Source of the DNA: a virus
DNA length: 27,514 nt
Virus record (IMG/VR): IMGVR_UViG_3300036857_000618
Location: 1-27,514 of that record
Direction: 5' to 3' (one strand)
Shown here in pieces: positions 7,079 through 15,574 of this stretch. The notes beneath the pieces were generated by a model, which saw only the letters and a list, made by a program, of their open reading frames with translations, was not told where the DNA came from and ran no database searches. Positions within the stretch are counted from its first letter, which is position 1, and each line of letters starts with the position of its first letter. A program made the position numbers and the translations under genes.

Positions 7079-10000
7079 GTGGCGCGCCGCTTTCTCCCCA
7101 CCTTGCGCGGACGGTCGCCCCGGCTCGAAACGGCCACCGCCGCCAGTGAACTCGAACGCAAGATCGTCCTCGCCGATTACTTCGCCGCGCTAAGCGCCGC
7201 CGGGGTGCACTCCAACGGCCAGGCCCGGCCGTGGCCGGTGGAGCGCGCGGTCGCCGAGGCGTACGAGCGGATCGTCTGGATCATGAAGTCGGTCGACGCG
7301 ATCGCCGGGCATGCCAGCCGGTTGCCGTTCCAGCTCAAGAAGGGCGAGAAGCCGGTCGATGACCACCCTCTCTATGCGGTGCTCAACGGCCAGGCCAACC
7401 CCATGGAGACCGGCCAGCAGTTCAGGAAGCGGCTCAGCCAGCAGATCCTGCTGTCCAAGCGCGGCGCGTTCGTTGAGCTGACTCGTTCCCGGGGCGGCGA
7501 GATCATCCGGATGGACCTGCTGCCGCCGGGGCGGACCTGCCCGGTGCCGGGTAACGGCCAGGAGCTGATCAAGAACTACGAGGTGGTCCGGCAGGATGGG
7601 TCGAAACGGACTATCGAGACGGAAAACGTCCGATGGTTTCGCGATCCACACCCGCTGGATCCCTACAGCGGAGTCACGCCGCTGGAGTCGGCGGGGCTCA
7701 GCGTCGAGCTCGACTTCTTCTCGCGGCTCTACAACGTCAACTTCCTGAAGAACGACGCCCGCCCCGGCGGCGTGCTCGCCATCGAGGGCGAAATGGGCGA
7801 GCCGGAGATGGACCGCATCGAGCGCAAGTTCGACAAGGGGCCGGGTGCCGCCGGGAAGCTGAGCGTGATCAACGGCGAGGTCTCTTACATCGACCTCGCG
7901 GCCCGGCCGCGCGAGATGCAGTACTCCACCACCTCGATCACGGCCAAGATCGAGTTGCTGGCCGCGTTCGGGGTGCCCGAGTCGATCCTCGGCTACGCAT
8001 CGGAGAAAACCTACGCGAACGCCGAGCAGGAGGAGTTGAACTTCTGGCGGATCACCATGCCGCCGCACCTGGCGATGCTGGCGGCCGGATTCGACGTCGA
8101 TTCCGAGGACGACCTGGACTCCGGATTCGATATCAGCGACGTCGAAGTTCTCCACAAGACAGAGATCGCACGGCGCCAAGAGGCCCGCGACGAGTTCGAC
8201 CGAGGCCTGATCTCCGCGACCGAATACCGCGACATCGCCGGGTATGACGCCGTCGACAACCCCAAGGCCCGCGCACTGTTCATCGCCTCCAACGGCAAGA
8301 CCATCGTCCCGGCCAATGGCAAGGACGCCGACGAACTGGACGCTGCCGCCCAGCAGGCCGCTCCCGGCGCTCCCGGCGGCCCTGGGGGACCGCCACCGCC
8401 TGGCGGCCCTGAGGGTGGACCGCCACCCCCCGGGCCCGCAGAGGGCGACTCTGGCGCGCCGGACGGCGTTCCTGCCCCCTCGGCGAACGGCGGTCCGCCG
8501 CCGCCAGCCGGAGGGCTCGTAACGGCCGAGGCCGGGCGGCCCGCGCTGCGGGTGGTACCGAGTGACGAGACCAAGCAAGACGGCGATGGGCCCGAGGCCG
8601 TTTACGAGACCGACCCCCGGACTCAAGAGTCCCTGGAGATGGCGCTGAACGCCGTGCTGACGGCCCTGGTGGCGCGGCTGCTGGAGCGGTCCGCGAGCCG
8701 CGCCAGCTCGCCCAAGGCGCGCAAGGGGACCCGGCATTGGCAGCCCTCGTACGCCGTTGATACCCGGGTCGGCAATAAGGCCGTCAATGCTTCCGGCGCG
8801 GTGGACGAGCAGCGCTGGCAGGCCGAGGCCGAGAGCGCCGTGCAGCCAATCCTGAAGGCCGCCGCCGCGACCATCGGCACCGGCCTGATCTCCGGTCTGG
8901 CCCTGTCACTGCCGCCTGCCGCGCTGACGGCCGCCACGGCCAAGGCCGTGCAGGAGATCGTCGAGATGGTCGGCGAGGCGTTCCAGAAGTTGGCCGGGCA
9001 GGTGACCGCTCTTGTCCGGAGTGCCGACCAGTCCGGGAAGCCCATGGAGGAGATCGTCACCTCGATCCGGGCGATGGGTCCCAGCCTCACTCGATGGGCC
9101 GCGATCATCGGCACCCAGGCGGCCACCGCCGCCGTATCGAGCGTGCAGAACGCTGTCGCGCTAGCCGCCTGGCTGGAGGAGCCAGACCGGCAGATCGTCA
9201 GGCAGTGGCGCTCCCGAAAGGATGAGAGGGTGCGGCCGACCCACAAGGAGGCGGACGGGCAGATTCGGCCGCTCGGCGAGCCGTTCGATGTGGGCGGCGG
9301 GCCGCTGCACTTTCCCGGCGACCCGAAAGGCGCGCCCGCCGAGACGTGGGGGTGCCGGTGCAAGCTCAACTGGCGGTCGAAGGCCTCTGGCCGGTATGTG
9401 CCAAAGCCAGCGGTCGAGGCGACTCGTCTCGCCACGCGGCGCAAACGGAGGATGACGGACCGAAAGGCGCTAGTCCTCCGTTTGGAACGGAAGGGCGTCT
9501 CTCACCACCATGTGCCGGGAACGCCATTCAAGTACCGCCACGGCTGGGAGCCGATCCGTGAGGAGGATGTACCGAGTAACCGTAGATTCGCAGTGCGGCC
9601 GGATGATGCCCGGCGCTCCCAGGGGCAGACCCGCTCCAATTTCATTCACCCGGTCACTCACCATGCGATGGGCAAGTCGGAGGTCGGGGACACTTACGAG
9701 GCACTGTTCGAGCAACATGTGGCCGGATTGCTCACCGAGCGGTACGGAAACCCCCCGTATCAAGCCATCGCTAAGGCCGAAGGGACCGGCAGCCGTACCA
9801 CGGCATTGGATTTCAGCGTCGACCATCGCGGCGGCGAACTAAAGAGCCTGTCCGCCGCCACCCCCAACCAGAAGACGGCGATCAAGAGAGAGGAGGTCGT
9901 ACGCAAGGAGGCGGCCGTTGCGGAGGCTGGGCTGGAGCCGTTGCTCATAGTCCAGGTGGTCGATCAGCAGAACATGTCGGTCAAGGTGTACGCCTTCGAC

Positions 10001-10141
10001 GCATTTGCGTCAAAGGCGGTCAGCAAGATGGACTACCTGGGTGGATACAGCTACACGCTGGCGGACTTCGAGGCCGCGCAAAAGCGGACCGGCCACCACG
10101 AGAAGAGGGAAGCCCGTGCCACCGCGCAGCAGGCGAGTTGA
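7079..10141 (+). CDS. Portal protein fused to MuF head-morphogenesis domain and PD-(D/E)xK-like C-terminal domain
   Basis: A 1020-residue fusion from GTG 7079 (GGGGAG just upstream). Residues about 1-420 are an HK97-type portal, the dodecameric DNA channel of the capsid vertex, with the WIMKSVDAIAGHASRLPFQL and VPESILGYASEKTYANAEQE stretches. A Pro/Gly-rich linker (about 428-482) leads to a helical region and the MuF/SPP1-gp7 core (RKDERVRPTHKEADGQ, about 711-726; ETWGCRCKLNW, about 754-764). A connector HVPGTPFKYRHGW follows. The C-terminal domain has a helix YEALFEQHVAGLL and D911-x8-E920-L-K922, the PD-(D/E)xK nuclease pattern. MuF domains are known carriers of C-terminal toxins in prophages; I infer a virion-borne nuclease effector. 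Confidence 0.85.
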   Translation: MARRFLPTLRGRSPRLETATAASELERKIVLADYFAALSAAGVHSNGQARPWPVERAVAEAYERIVWIMKSVDAIAGHASRLPFQLKKGEKPVDDHPLYAVLNGQANPMETGQQFRKRLSQQILLSKRGAFVELTRSRGGEIIRMDLLPPGRTCPVPGNGQELIKNYEVVRQDGSKRTIETENVRWFRDPHPLDPYSGVTPLESAGLSVELDFFSRLYNVNFLKNDARPGGVLAIEGEMGEPEMDRIERKFDKGPGAAGKLSVINGEVSYIDLAARPREMQYSTTSITAKIELLAAFGVPESILGYASEKTYANAEQEELNFWRITMPPHLAMLAAGFDVDSEDDLDSGFDISDVEVLHKTEIARRQEARDEFDRGLISATEYRDIAGYDAVDNPKARALFIASNGKTIVPANGKDADELDAAAQQAAPGAPGGPGGPPPPGGPEGGPPPPGPAEGDSGAPDGVPAPSANGGPPPPAGGLVTAEAGRPALRVVPSDETKQDGDGPEAVYETDPRTQESLEMALNAVLTALVARLLERSASRASSPKARKGTRHWQPSYAVDTRVGNKAVNASGAVDEQRWQAEAESAVQPILKAAAATIGTGLISGLALSLPPAALTAATAKAVQEIVEMVGEAFQKLAGQVTALVRSADQSGKPMEEIVTSIRAMGPSLTRWAAIIGTQAATAAVSSVQNAVALAAWLEEPDRQIVRQWRSRKDERVRPTHKEADGQIRPLGEPFDVGGGPLHFPGDPKGAPAETWGCRCKLNWRSKASGRYVPKPAVEATRLATRRKRRMTDRKALVLRLERKGVSHHHVPGTPFKYRHGWEPIREEDVPSNRRFAVRPDDARRSQGQTRSNFIHPVTHHAMGKSEVGDTYEALFEQHVAGLLTERYGNPPYQAIAKAEGTGSRTTALDFSVDHRGGELKSLSAATPNQKTAIKREEVVRKEAAVAEAGLEPLLIVQVVDQQNMSVKVYAFDAFASKAVSKMDYLGGYSYTLADFEAAQKRTGHHEKREARATAQQAS

Positions 10142-10289
10142 CGCCGACGGCGCAGAGATAGCGCCTGGCGATACCGTCATCGAACTGCGGGATGGGGTGC
10201 CGTATATCTACACGGAGCCTGATCCTGGGTCGGGAGACCTAAGCCAGCTGGGCCTGCCACTCTTACCATCCGACCGCCCCCCTAGCTGA
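10116..10289 (+). CDS. Small hypothetical protein, 57 aa
   Basis: GTG 10116 has an SD-like AGAGGGA at 10104-10110 and overlaps the last 26 bases of the portal fusion in another frame. The longer ORF from 10005 is an overlap artefact. The product starts basic (PPRSRRVDADG), has one beta-rich core (DTVIELRDGVPYIYTEPDPG) and ends in a Pro-rich tail. It could be a small head accessory protein or, given its place right behind a putative toxin domain, an immunity partner. Neither can be shown from sequence. Confidence 0.55.
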   Translation: MPPRSRRVDADGAEIAPGDTVIELRDGVPYIYTEPDPGSGDLSQLGLPLLPSDRPPS

Positions 10290-10301
10290 CGGAGGATGAA
10301 A

Positions 10302-10769
10302 GTGACGCTCGTCAAGGCGGACGGGACCCAGCTCAACAAGGCGCCCGGCGGGACGGTCCTAGAGGCTGTCACCGACAAGGACCCGCAAGTAAAGGTCTTG
10401 ATCGACGTGTATGAGACGTCGTCGTTCGACGGCACTAACTACCCCGCCAACGAGCGGCGGGTCGCGTTCAAGGCAGGCAAGGTCATTTACCAGCGGGAGT
10501 GGGACGCCAAGTTCACCGACGCGAGCATCACCTCCATTGTCCCGTCCGGCGGCCCGGCGGCAGGCGGTACCGCAGTCACCATCACGGGCAAGGCCTTCAC
10601 CCCCACCACCACGGTCACGTTCGGGGGCACGGCCGCGACGAGCATCGTGGTCGTCAACTCGAAGAAGATCACCTGCGTGACGCCCGCCAAGTCGGCCGGA
10701 GCTTATGACGTGGTCGCGACGAGCAGCGCTGGTGCCGTGACGAAAACGAACGGCTTTACCTACGCCTAG
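10302..10769 (+). CDS. IPT/TIG Ig-like domain phage structural protein
   Basis: GTG 10302 is preferred because GGAGG (10291-10295) is six bases upstream; ATG 10296 touches the SD. Length is 155 aa. Residues about 1-70 form a strand-rich N-terminal domain. From ITSIVPSGGPAAGGTAVTIT to the end (about 76-155) the sequence is a textbook IPT/TIG immunoglobulin-like fold (GxxFTPTTTVTFGG, VTPAKSAGAYDVVATSS). Such domains in phage head clusters are usually decoration proteins on the capsid surface that may bind host glycans. A hairpin follows its stop. Confidence 0.7.
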   Translation: MTLVKADGTQLNKAPGGTVLEAVTDKDPQVKVLIDVYETSSFDGTNYPANERRVAFKAGKVIYQREWDAKFTDASITSIVPSGGPAAGGTAVTITGKAFTPTTTVTFGGTAATSIVVVNSKKITCVTPAKSAGAYDVVATSSAGAVTKTNGFTYA

Positions 10770-10781
10770 TCCCGATCGACC

Positions 10782-10808
10782 CCCGTCCCGGCCGCCCGCC
10801 GGGACGGG
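10782..10808 (+). terminator. Hairpin terminator candidate
   Basis: Perfect 10-bp arms CCCGTCCCGG (10782-10791) and CCGGGACGGG (10799-10808) enclose a 7-base loop, 12 bases after the IPT/TIG gene. There is no T tract, so it may act as a U-less actinobacterial terminator or as an mRNA 3' stabiliser. Confidence 0.5.
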
Positions 10809-10865
10809 CCATGTCCTGCGAAGACGCGACGCCCAGATGGCGACGCGGGCGCTAAGTGGATGGTG

Positions 10866-10902
10866 TATGATCTCCGTAGATGCCGGGCGGAGCGACCCGG
10901 CG
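10866..10902 (+). promoter_or_regulatory. Promoter-proximal hairpin leader, copy 2
   Basis: TATGAT (10866-10871) is a near-consensus -10. Eleven bases on, TGCCGGG (10881-10887) and CCCGGCG (10896-10902) enclose the loop CGGAGCGA (10888-10895), identical to that at 1130-1137. The pair A-T of copy 1 is G-C here, a compensatory change. The SD AGGAG (10906-10910) and ATG 10915 follow. No -35 is evident. Confidence 0.65.
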
Positions 10903-10914
10903 GACAGGAGAATC

Positions 10915-11307
10915 ATGACGATCACGGAATTGTTCAGCGATATCGAGTACGTCACCGTGCCGGTGCTGCCGGTCGGGGTTCGCGAGGACAGGCTCTACAA
11001 GCTGGCCGCCGACGCTACTCAAGACCCCGACGCCTTCGACGAGGGCGTGGTCAACACGCTGCTCGCCGTGTGGGCCAGCCCGGCGCTGAGCCCCCAGCAG
11101 AGGGCGAACTACTTCGAGGATTTCCAGCGTGCGCTCCAGCTCGTTCAGGAGGTCACCGACGATCCCGGGCTGATCTACGAGGTCGACCCGACTCTGAACG
11201 GTATTGACCGTCAGGACGACGCCGTGGGCATCGTCCAGAAGACCGCCGACGACGCCCTGAGCGTCCTACTGCATGGCAAGCCGAGCTCGCGGCGCAAGAT
11301 CGCTTAG
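10915..11307 (+). CDS. Hypothetical head-cluster protein, 130 aa
   Basis: ATG 10915 is chosen for AGGAG at 10906-10910; upstream in-frame starts would cross the promoter-leader. The protein is acidic and mostly helical. It starts with MTITELFSDIEYVTVPVLPV, and the segment LSPQQRANYFEDFQRALQLV is strongly helical. No catalytic motif is seen. It sits alone behind its own promoter-leader hairpin, 92 bases before the protease polyprotein. Function unknown; a scaffold or head-assembly accessory role would fit the position but is a guess. Confidence 0.65.
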   Translation: MTITELFSDIEYVTVPVLPVGVREDRLYKLAADATQDPDAFDEGVVNTLLAVWASPALSPQQRANYFEDFQRALQLVQEVTDDPGLIYEVDPTLNGIDRQDDAVGIVQKTADDALSVLLHGKPSSRRKIA

Positions 11308-11321
11308 CCCCCTAGTCGCGT

Positions 11322-11347
11322 AAGCCCGCGACCTTAAAGCCCGCGAC
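11322..11347 (+). repeat. Short tandem direct repeat before the protease gene
   Basis: AAGCCCGCGAC occurs at 11322-11332 and again at 11337-11347, a 15-base period, in the gap before the protease polyprotein. It may be a binding site for a regulator or simple slippage; no further evidence is visible. Confidence 0.35.
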
Positions 11348-11399
11348 ACGTGAATATCGCCTCGGCCACCCCCGTGGATCTTTCGCAAGGGGGCGCGCT

Positions 11400-14300
11400 G
11401 TGCAACCGGTCGCTACGCCTGATGGCCTGGAGTACAAGGCGAGCACGGCCGGGCCCGACTCGGGGTTGCTCGACGCCGACGATGAGACCGGCGTGGTCGA
11501 GGCGATCGTTTCGGTCACCGGGGTCGAAGACGACGTCGCGGACATCATCGAGCCGGGGGCGTACGCCAAGACGCTGGCCCGTCGGCGTCCCAAGGGGATC
11601 TTCGTCCACGACTGGAGCAAGTGGGTCGCACGCACCGAGATGATCGAGGAGCTGCTCCCCGGCGATAAGCGACTCCCTCCCAAAACTAAGACCGGCCAGC
11701 CGTGGCCACAGGGCGCGGGCGGGCTGTATGTGCGGGCGCGTTTCAACCTCAACACCCCCGAAGGAAAGTCCGCGTACGAGAACGTCAAGTTTTTCTCGGC
11801 GACCGGCGAATGCGACTGGTCGGTTGGCTACAAAGTGCCCAAGGGCGCCGGGGTGCGCACCAAGGACGGCAAGCGCCGCATCAAGGAGATGGATCTCTAT
11901 GAGTATTCCCCGGTGCTGTTCGGCGCGGCGCCACTGTCTGGCACGCTCAGCGTAAAGACCGCCGACGCCACTGTGGAGGCCGAGGCACCCGACGTCGACT
12001 GGGACGACGTGGAGTTGCTGGCCGCCGCCGTAGAGACCGCCCTGGAGGAGTCCGGGCGGCCCGAAGGCGAACCCGCCCCGGAGGGCCCGCCGGACCCCGC
12101 TCCGGAGCCGGAGAGCGACGACTCCGAGGAGGACGACCCCGAGGCGACGCTGTACGCCAGCGAGACGGGCGGCGAATCCGAGCCCGAGGATGAGCCCGCC
12201 GAAGAGGACGGCGAAGGGGACGACGCCCCCCCCAACGTCACCCCCGAGGCGGAACCGCAACAGACAGAGTCCCCCGACGTCGAGCCCGCCATTGACGAGC
12301 CCGCCGACCCCGAGGGAAAGGCGGGAGGCCCGCCGTTCAAAAACAAGCAGCCCAAGTCCGGATCCGGCGCGAGCGCCGAGACGATGGACGGCAAGTACAA
12401 GATCACTGACGTCGCTTCGCTGAAGAACGCGATCAAGGCGTGCGGTGGCGCATCTGGTGATCAGTCCAAGTTGCGGGCCCACATCATGAAGCGGGCGTTT
12501 GCGCTGAACCGGCCGGACCTTATTCCAGACAATTGGAAGAAGACCGACTCGGGCAGCAAGGACGACGATACGGAAGGACTGGAGACAAAGCGCGACTTCT
12601 CCACCGACCGGCGTAAGAAGCTGGCCAAAGAAGGCGCGGCTCTTCCCGATGGGTCTTATCCGATCAAGACTGTTGAGGATCTTAGGAACGCGATCAGCGC
12701 GTTCGGCCGGGCCAAGCCAGAGGACCGAGACAAGGTCAAGGCGCACATCATCAAGCGGGCGCGGGCGCTCGGTCACCCCGAGCTGATTCCAGATGGGTGG
12801 GCCAGCAAGGACTCCGAGTCAAAGGTCTTCATGCCCTCGCTTCACCCACGCGACCAGCAGGGTCGTTTCGCCGTTGTTGGGCGATCCGGCATGAAGATTG
12901 GCGAGTTGCCGAACTCGTATTTCACGCCGAAGCCCTCGGGGGACGTCACGGTTGCCTCGCTGCGTCGGGGCGACGTTATTGATTATTTCGGCAGGCCGCA
13001 CATGGTGATCAGGAAGCCCAGGCCTGATCCTGACGAGCCGGGGGACGAACTCGCGCTCTGGATGGCCGCGCTGGACGACTCTGGGAAACCAGGCATGCGG
13101 GACCAGTACTTCTTCCGGCCCAAGGAGAAGTTGCGGCGGATCGCCGAAAAGAAGAACGACGCTGACCTGACGATTGAGAACAAGCTCACCCACGAGCCGC
13201 TCGACCGCAGCCCGAAGAAGAACTGGGTGGAGATGGCGGGGCAGTTGCCCGCCTACATCCAGCACATCGCCAAGGACATCCACGAGGAGAAGGGCGTCCC
13301 GCTGGACGTGGCTATCCCCACGGCGATCGCGGCGGTGAAGCGCTGGGCAGCCGGGGGCGGCAACGTCAACCCGGACACCCGGGCCAAGGCGGCGGCGGCG
13401 GTGGCCGAGTGGGAGGCGCTCAAGGCAAAATCGCACGCTCGGTCGGCGGCGCGTGAGGTTGTACGTGCATCCAAGGAGCTGCCCGAGACGATCGAGTCCG
13501 AGATCTACCCCTACCTGCCCGGCACGCTGGAGGAACTGCGTGAGCGCATCGCGGCCACAGCGGCCAAGGAGTTTGTGCCCGATGCGGCGGAGCCGGGCGA
13601 TCACCTCGTTGACGTGGTCGGGACGTGGTCCGATCGGGTGGTCGTCACTCACTACGACCTAAAGGAGGGCGGGCCTCCCAACGCGTACGAGATCCCTTAT
13701 CGACTCTCTGACGATGACGTCGTTGATCTCGGCGACCCAGAGCCGGTCATCCTCAGCGTAACCGTCGAGGGAGAGGAAGACCACGGCGAGCAGCTCTCGC
13801 CGTACCCGGCCCTGGTCGACTCGATCGTTGCGGGTGTTAAGGCCGAGCTGGCCGGGTCGCCGGAAGACAAGGCCGGGCGCGTACTCAGCGGGGTAAACGC
13901 TAACCGCCTGAGGGCGGCCGTCGAGCAACTCGTGGTGGTGCTCAAAGCGGCGGGCATTGAGATCAACGAACCGGAGAAGGACGACGGGGAAACAGAGCCG
14001 GAGCCTGCCCAAACGCAGGATTCCACGGCGCCCTCGGCGCGGGTGGGCGATGAAATAGTCCCGGCCGGGAAGGTGGTCATCGAGCCGTCCCTAGTGGCTC
14101 GCGCGTACCGGATCATGGGCGACGCGGCAAGCCTGCCACTCGGCCTCGCTCACACGGAATCAAAGGTCGGGTGGGATCCCAAAAAGCACCCCCGTGACCG
14201 CGATGGGAGGTTTATCCAAGTCGGGTCTATGGTTCACCTTCCCGGCACAGCAGAGAACGGCGTCGTCACCGGCCCCGGCGATAAACCGGGAACGGTGAAC

Positions 14301-15128
14301 GTCAACCTGGCGGATGGGTCGGGGCGGGTGGAAGCGAAGCCCTCGGACCTGCTCATCACGCGAGACGCCCCCTCTCCGAAAACTAGGGGAGGGAGTTACG
14401 ACCCGGTCGACACCCATCTTCAGCTGCAAAACATCCTGGCCTACGCGAAGTACGGCAACGATCCGTCGTTCTGGGATACCTCATCCAAAAAGCCGACGGT
14501 TACAACCCCCCCGAAAAAGCCTCAATTGCCCGATGACCCCACCATCCGGATGCTGATCCGGCGGATCGACAGGTACGGCCTGGACGAGGTTCGACGGCAG
14601 GCTGATCGAGAGTTCGGCGAGGAGGAAAGCAAGAATCGCCGCAAGCAGGTCGAAGAGGCGGCGGCGTGGATCAAGAAAAACCGGCCGCCCGCAAAGGAGT
14701 CGCCGCCGAGCGAACTCCCGAGTCTCCTTTCCAGGCTGGCGGACACTGGCGGATTCTCCTGGAGCCCGAACACCGGGAAGGCACCCAAGGACGGCTACAT
14801 GGTCGCGTTGACTGGGCACACGGTGCAGTTCGACAAGAGCCTCCTCGACGACCCCGACAAGGCTGCGGACGCGATCGTCGATTACATCCACTTTAATCGC
14901 GACCTCTTCAGCACGAATCGCGAACTTTACGTCGGTGGATGGATTGAGGGCGGTAAACTCTGGTTGGAGCCTTCTGAACGGATCGAAGGTCGTGAGGACG
15001 CGATCAAGGCCGGTAAGGAGCGGGACCAGATCGCCATCTTTGACGTCGCGGCAGGTGACGTTATTGAAACGGGAGGTAAGGGTGGCTTCCTCGAAGAAGA
15101 ACCAGCCGGTTCTGGCGCGCCTTCCTGA
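11400..15128 (+). CDS. Prohead protease polyprotein (HK97 S78-type) with multiple appended domains
   Basis: GTG 11400 follows AAGGGGG at 11387-11393. Residues 1-185 are an HK97-family prohead protease with His70 (GIFVHDWSKW) and Ser141 (GECDWSVGYK). An acidic linker (about 190-315) leads to two related helical repeats (about 329-380 and 415-465, each ending in R-P/H-x-LIPDxW, DUF6582-like from memory). Next come HPRDQQGRF (482-490), a beta domain, a helical KKNWVEMAGQLPAYIQH domain (about 606-680), a variable region, WDPKKHPRDRDGRF (925-938) with a KOW-like beta segment, and a C-terminal domain starting near 1107 (TGGFSW ... VGGWIEGGKLWLE). Typical proteases of this family are 200-300 aa. Self-processing into several virion proteins is inferred. 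Confidence 0.85.
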   Translation: MQPVATPDGLEYKASTAGPDSGLLDADDETGVVEAIVSVTGVEDDVADIIEPGAYAKTLARRRPKGIFVHDWSKWVARTEMIEELLPGDKRLPPKTKTGQPWPQGAGGLYVRARFNLNTPEGKSAYENVKFFSATGECDWSVGYKVPKGAGVRTKDGKRRIKEMDLYEYSPVLFGAAPLSGTLSVKTADATVEAEAPDVDWDDVELLAAAVETALEESGRPEGEPAPEGPPDPAPEPESDDSEEDDPEATLYASETGGESEPEDEPAEEDGEGDDAPPNVTPEAEPQQTESPDVEPAIDEPADPEGKAGGPPFKNKQPKSGSGASAETMDGKYKITDVASLKNAIKACGGASGDQSKLRAHIMKRAFALNRPDLIPDNWKKTDSGSKDDDTEGLETKRDFSTDRRKKLAKEGAALPDGSYPIKTVEDLRNAISAFGRAKPEDRDKVKAHIIKRARALGHPELIPDGWASKDSESKVFMPSLHPRDQQGRFAVVGRSGMKIGELPNSYFTPKPSGDVTVASLRRGDVIDYFGRPHMVIRKPRPDPDEPGDELALWMAALDDSGKPGMRDQYFFRPKEKLRRIAEKKNDADLTIENKLTHEPLDRSPKKNWVEMAGQLPAYIQHIAKDIHEEKGVPLDVAIPTAIAAVKRWAAGGGNVNPDTRAKAAAAVAEWEALKAKSHARSAAREVVRASKELPETIESEIYPYLPGTLEELRERIAATAAKEFVPDAAEPGDHLVDVVGTWSDRVVVTHYDLKEGGPPNAYEIPYRLSDDDVVDLGDPEPVILSVTVEGEEDHGEQLSPYPALVDSIVAGVKAELAGSPEDKAGRVLSGVNANRLRAAVEQLVVVLKAAGIEINEPEKDDGETEPEPAQTQDSTAPSARVGDEIVPAGKVVIEPSLVARAYRIMGDAASLPLGLAHTESKVGWDPKKHPRDRDGRFIQVGSMVHLPGTAENGVVTGPGDKPGTVNVNLADGSGRVEAKPSDLLITRDAPSPKTRGGSYDPVDTHLQLQNILAYAKYGNDPSFWDTSSKKPTVTTPPKKPQLPDDPTIRMLIRRIDRYGLDEVRRQADREFGEEESKNRRKQVEEAAAWIKKNRPPAKESPPSELPSLLSRLADTGGFSWSPNTGKAPKDGYMVALTGHTVQFDKSLLDDPDKAADAIVDYIHFNRDLFSTNRELYVGGWIEGGKLWLEPSERIEGREDAIKAGKERDQIAIFDVAAGDVIETGGKGGFLEEEPAGSGAPS

Positions 15129-15243
15129 CGGGTTTTTCGACATGCCCGAGGACGAGCAGCGTGCGTGGGCACGTGCCGTCGTCGACTCGATCAAGAGTCC
15201 GGGGGCCCCGAAGGCGACGCCGAAAGGCGACTCGCAGGAGTAG
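15082..15243 (+). CDS. Small hypothetical protein, 53 aa
   Basis: GTG 15082 has GGGAGG at 15071-15076 with ideal spacing, and the frame overlaps the last 47 bases of the protease polyprotein. The product begins with a basic SSKKNQPVLARLPDGFFDMP, followed by an amphipathic helix (EDEQRAWARAVVDSI) and a Lys/Pro tail. The clean SD and coupling to the upstream gene argue that it is real. As it directly follows the large polyprotein it could act in assembly or as a small inhibitor; function unknown. Confidence 0.6.
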   Translation: MASSKKNQPVLARLPDGFFDMPEDEQRAWARAVVDSIKSPGAPKATPKGDSQE

Positions 15244-15250
15244 CTCGGGG

Positions 15251-15308
15251 CCGCGCGGGAGGACGAGTCGACGCCCCTTAGGTCCAGCTCGCCTCCCGCG
15301 CGGATTTC
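15251..15308 (+). terminator. Long hairpin terminator candidate between protease and capsid genes
   Basis: Perfect 12-bp arms CCGCGCGGGAGG (15251-15262) and CCTCCCGCGCGG (15292-15303), with inner CGAG (15264-15267) pairing CTCG (15288-15291) across one bulge, followed by ATTTCC. It separates the protease operon from the capsid gene. The rest of the 331-base gap up to 15574 holds only C-rich sequence and a weak promoter. Confidence 0.6.
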
Positions 15309-15383
15309 CCCCTCGCCCGAGCCCAGGCCACTCCCCGGCCCCGCTCGGCCCCCCTGCGCGAGGAACTCTACCGGTCGTCACTA

Positions 15384-15414
15384 TTGACGCGCAGTTGAAC
15401 ACGCCGAGTTAATT
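15384..15414 (+). promoter_or_regulatory. Possible capsid promoter
   Basis: TTGACG (15384-15389) is a good -35; the AT-rich GTTAATT at 15408-15414 gives a weak -10 with 18-19 bases spacing. It would provide separate, high-level transcription of the capsid gene after the hairpin terminator. The -10 is poor, so the call is tentative. Confidence 0.35.
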
Positions 15415-15574
15415 CGGGCCGGGCGAGACGTAAGCGAAACGCGTCCCCTATGGTACCCATCGATCGGGACGTCCCGGTGCTGACCGGGCGGACGACAACC
15501 ACCACCCCAGCAACGTTCGCGGCCCCGCCAGCCGAGTGCTGAGCCGTGGCCGCCGTCCGCCAAAGGAAAGCACC

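Noticed and set aside
7190-8737. Minus-strand ORF of 515 codons inside the portal gene
   Set aside because: Antisense shadow; low-complexity Arg/Leu/Gly composition and no start signal.
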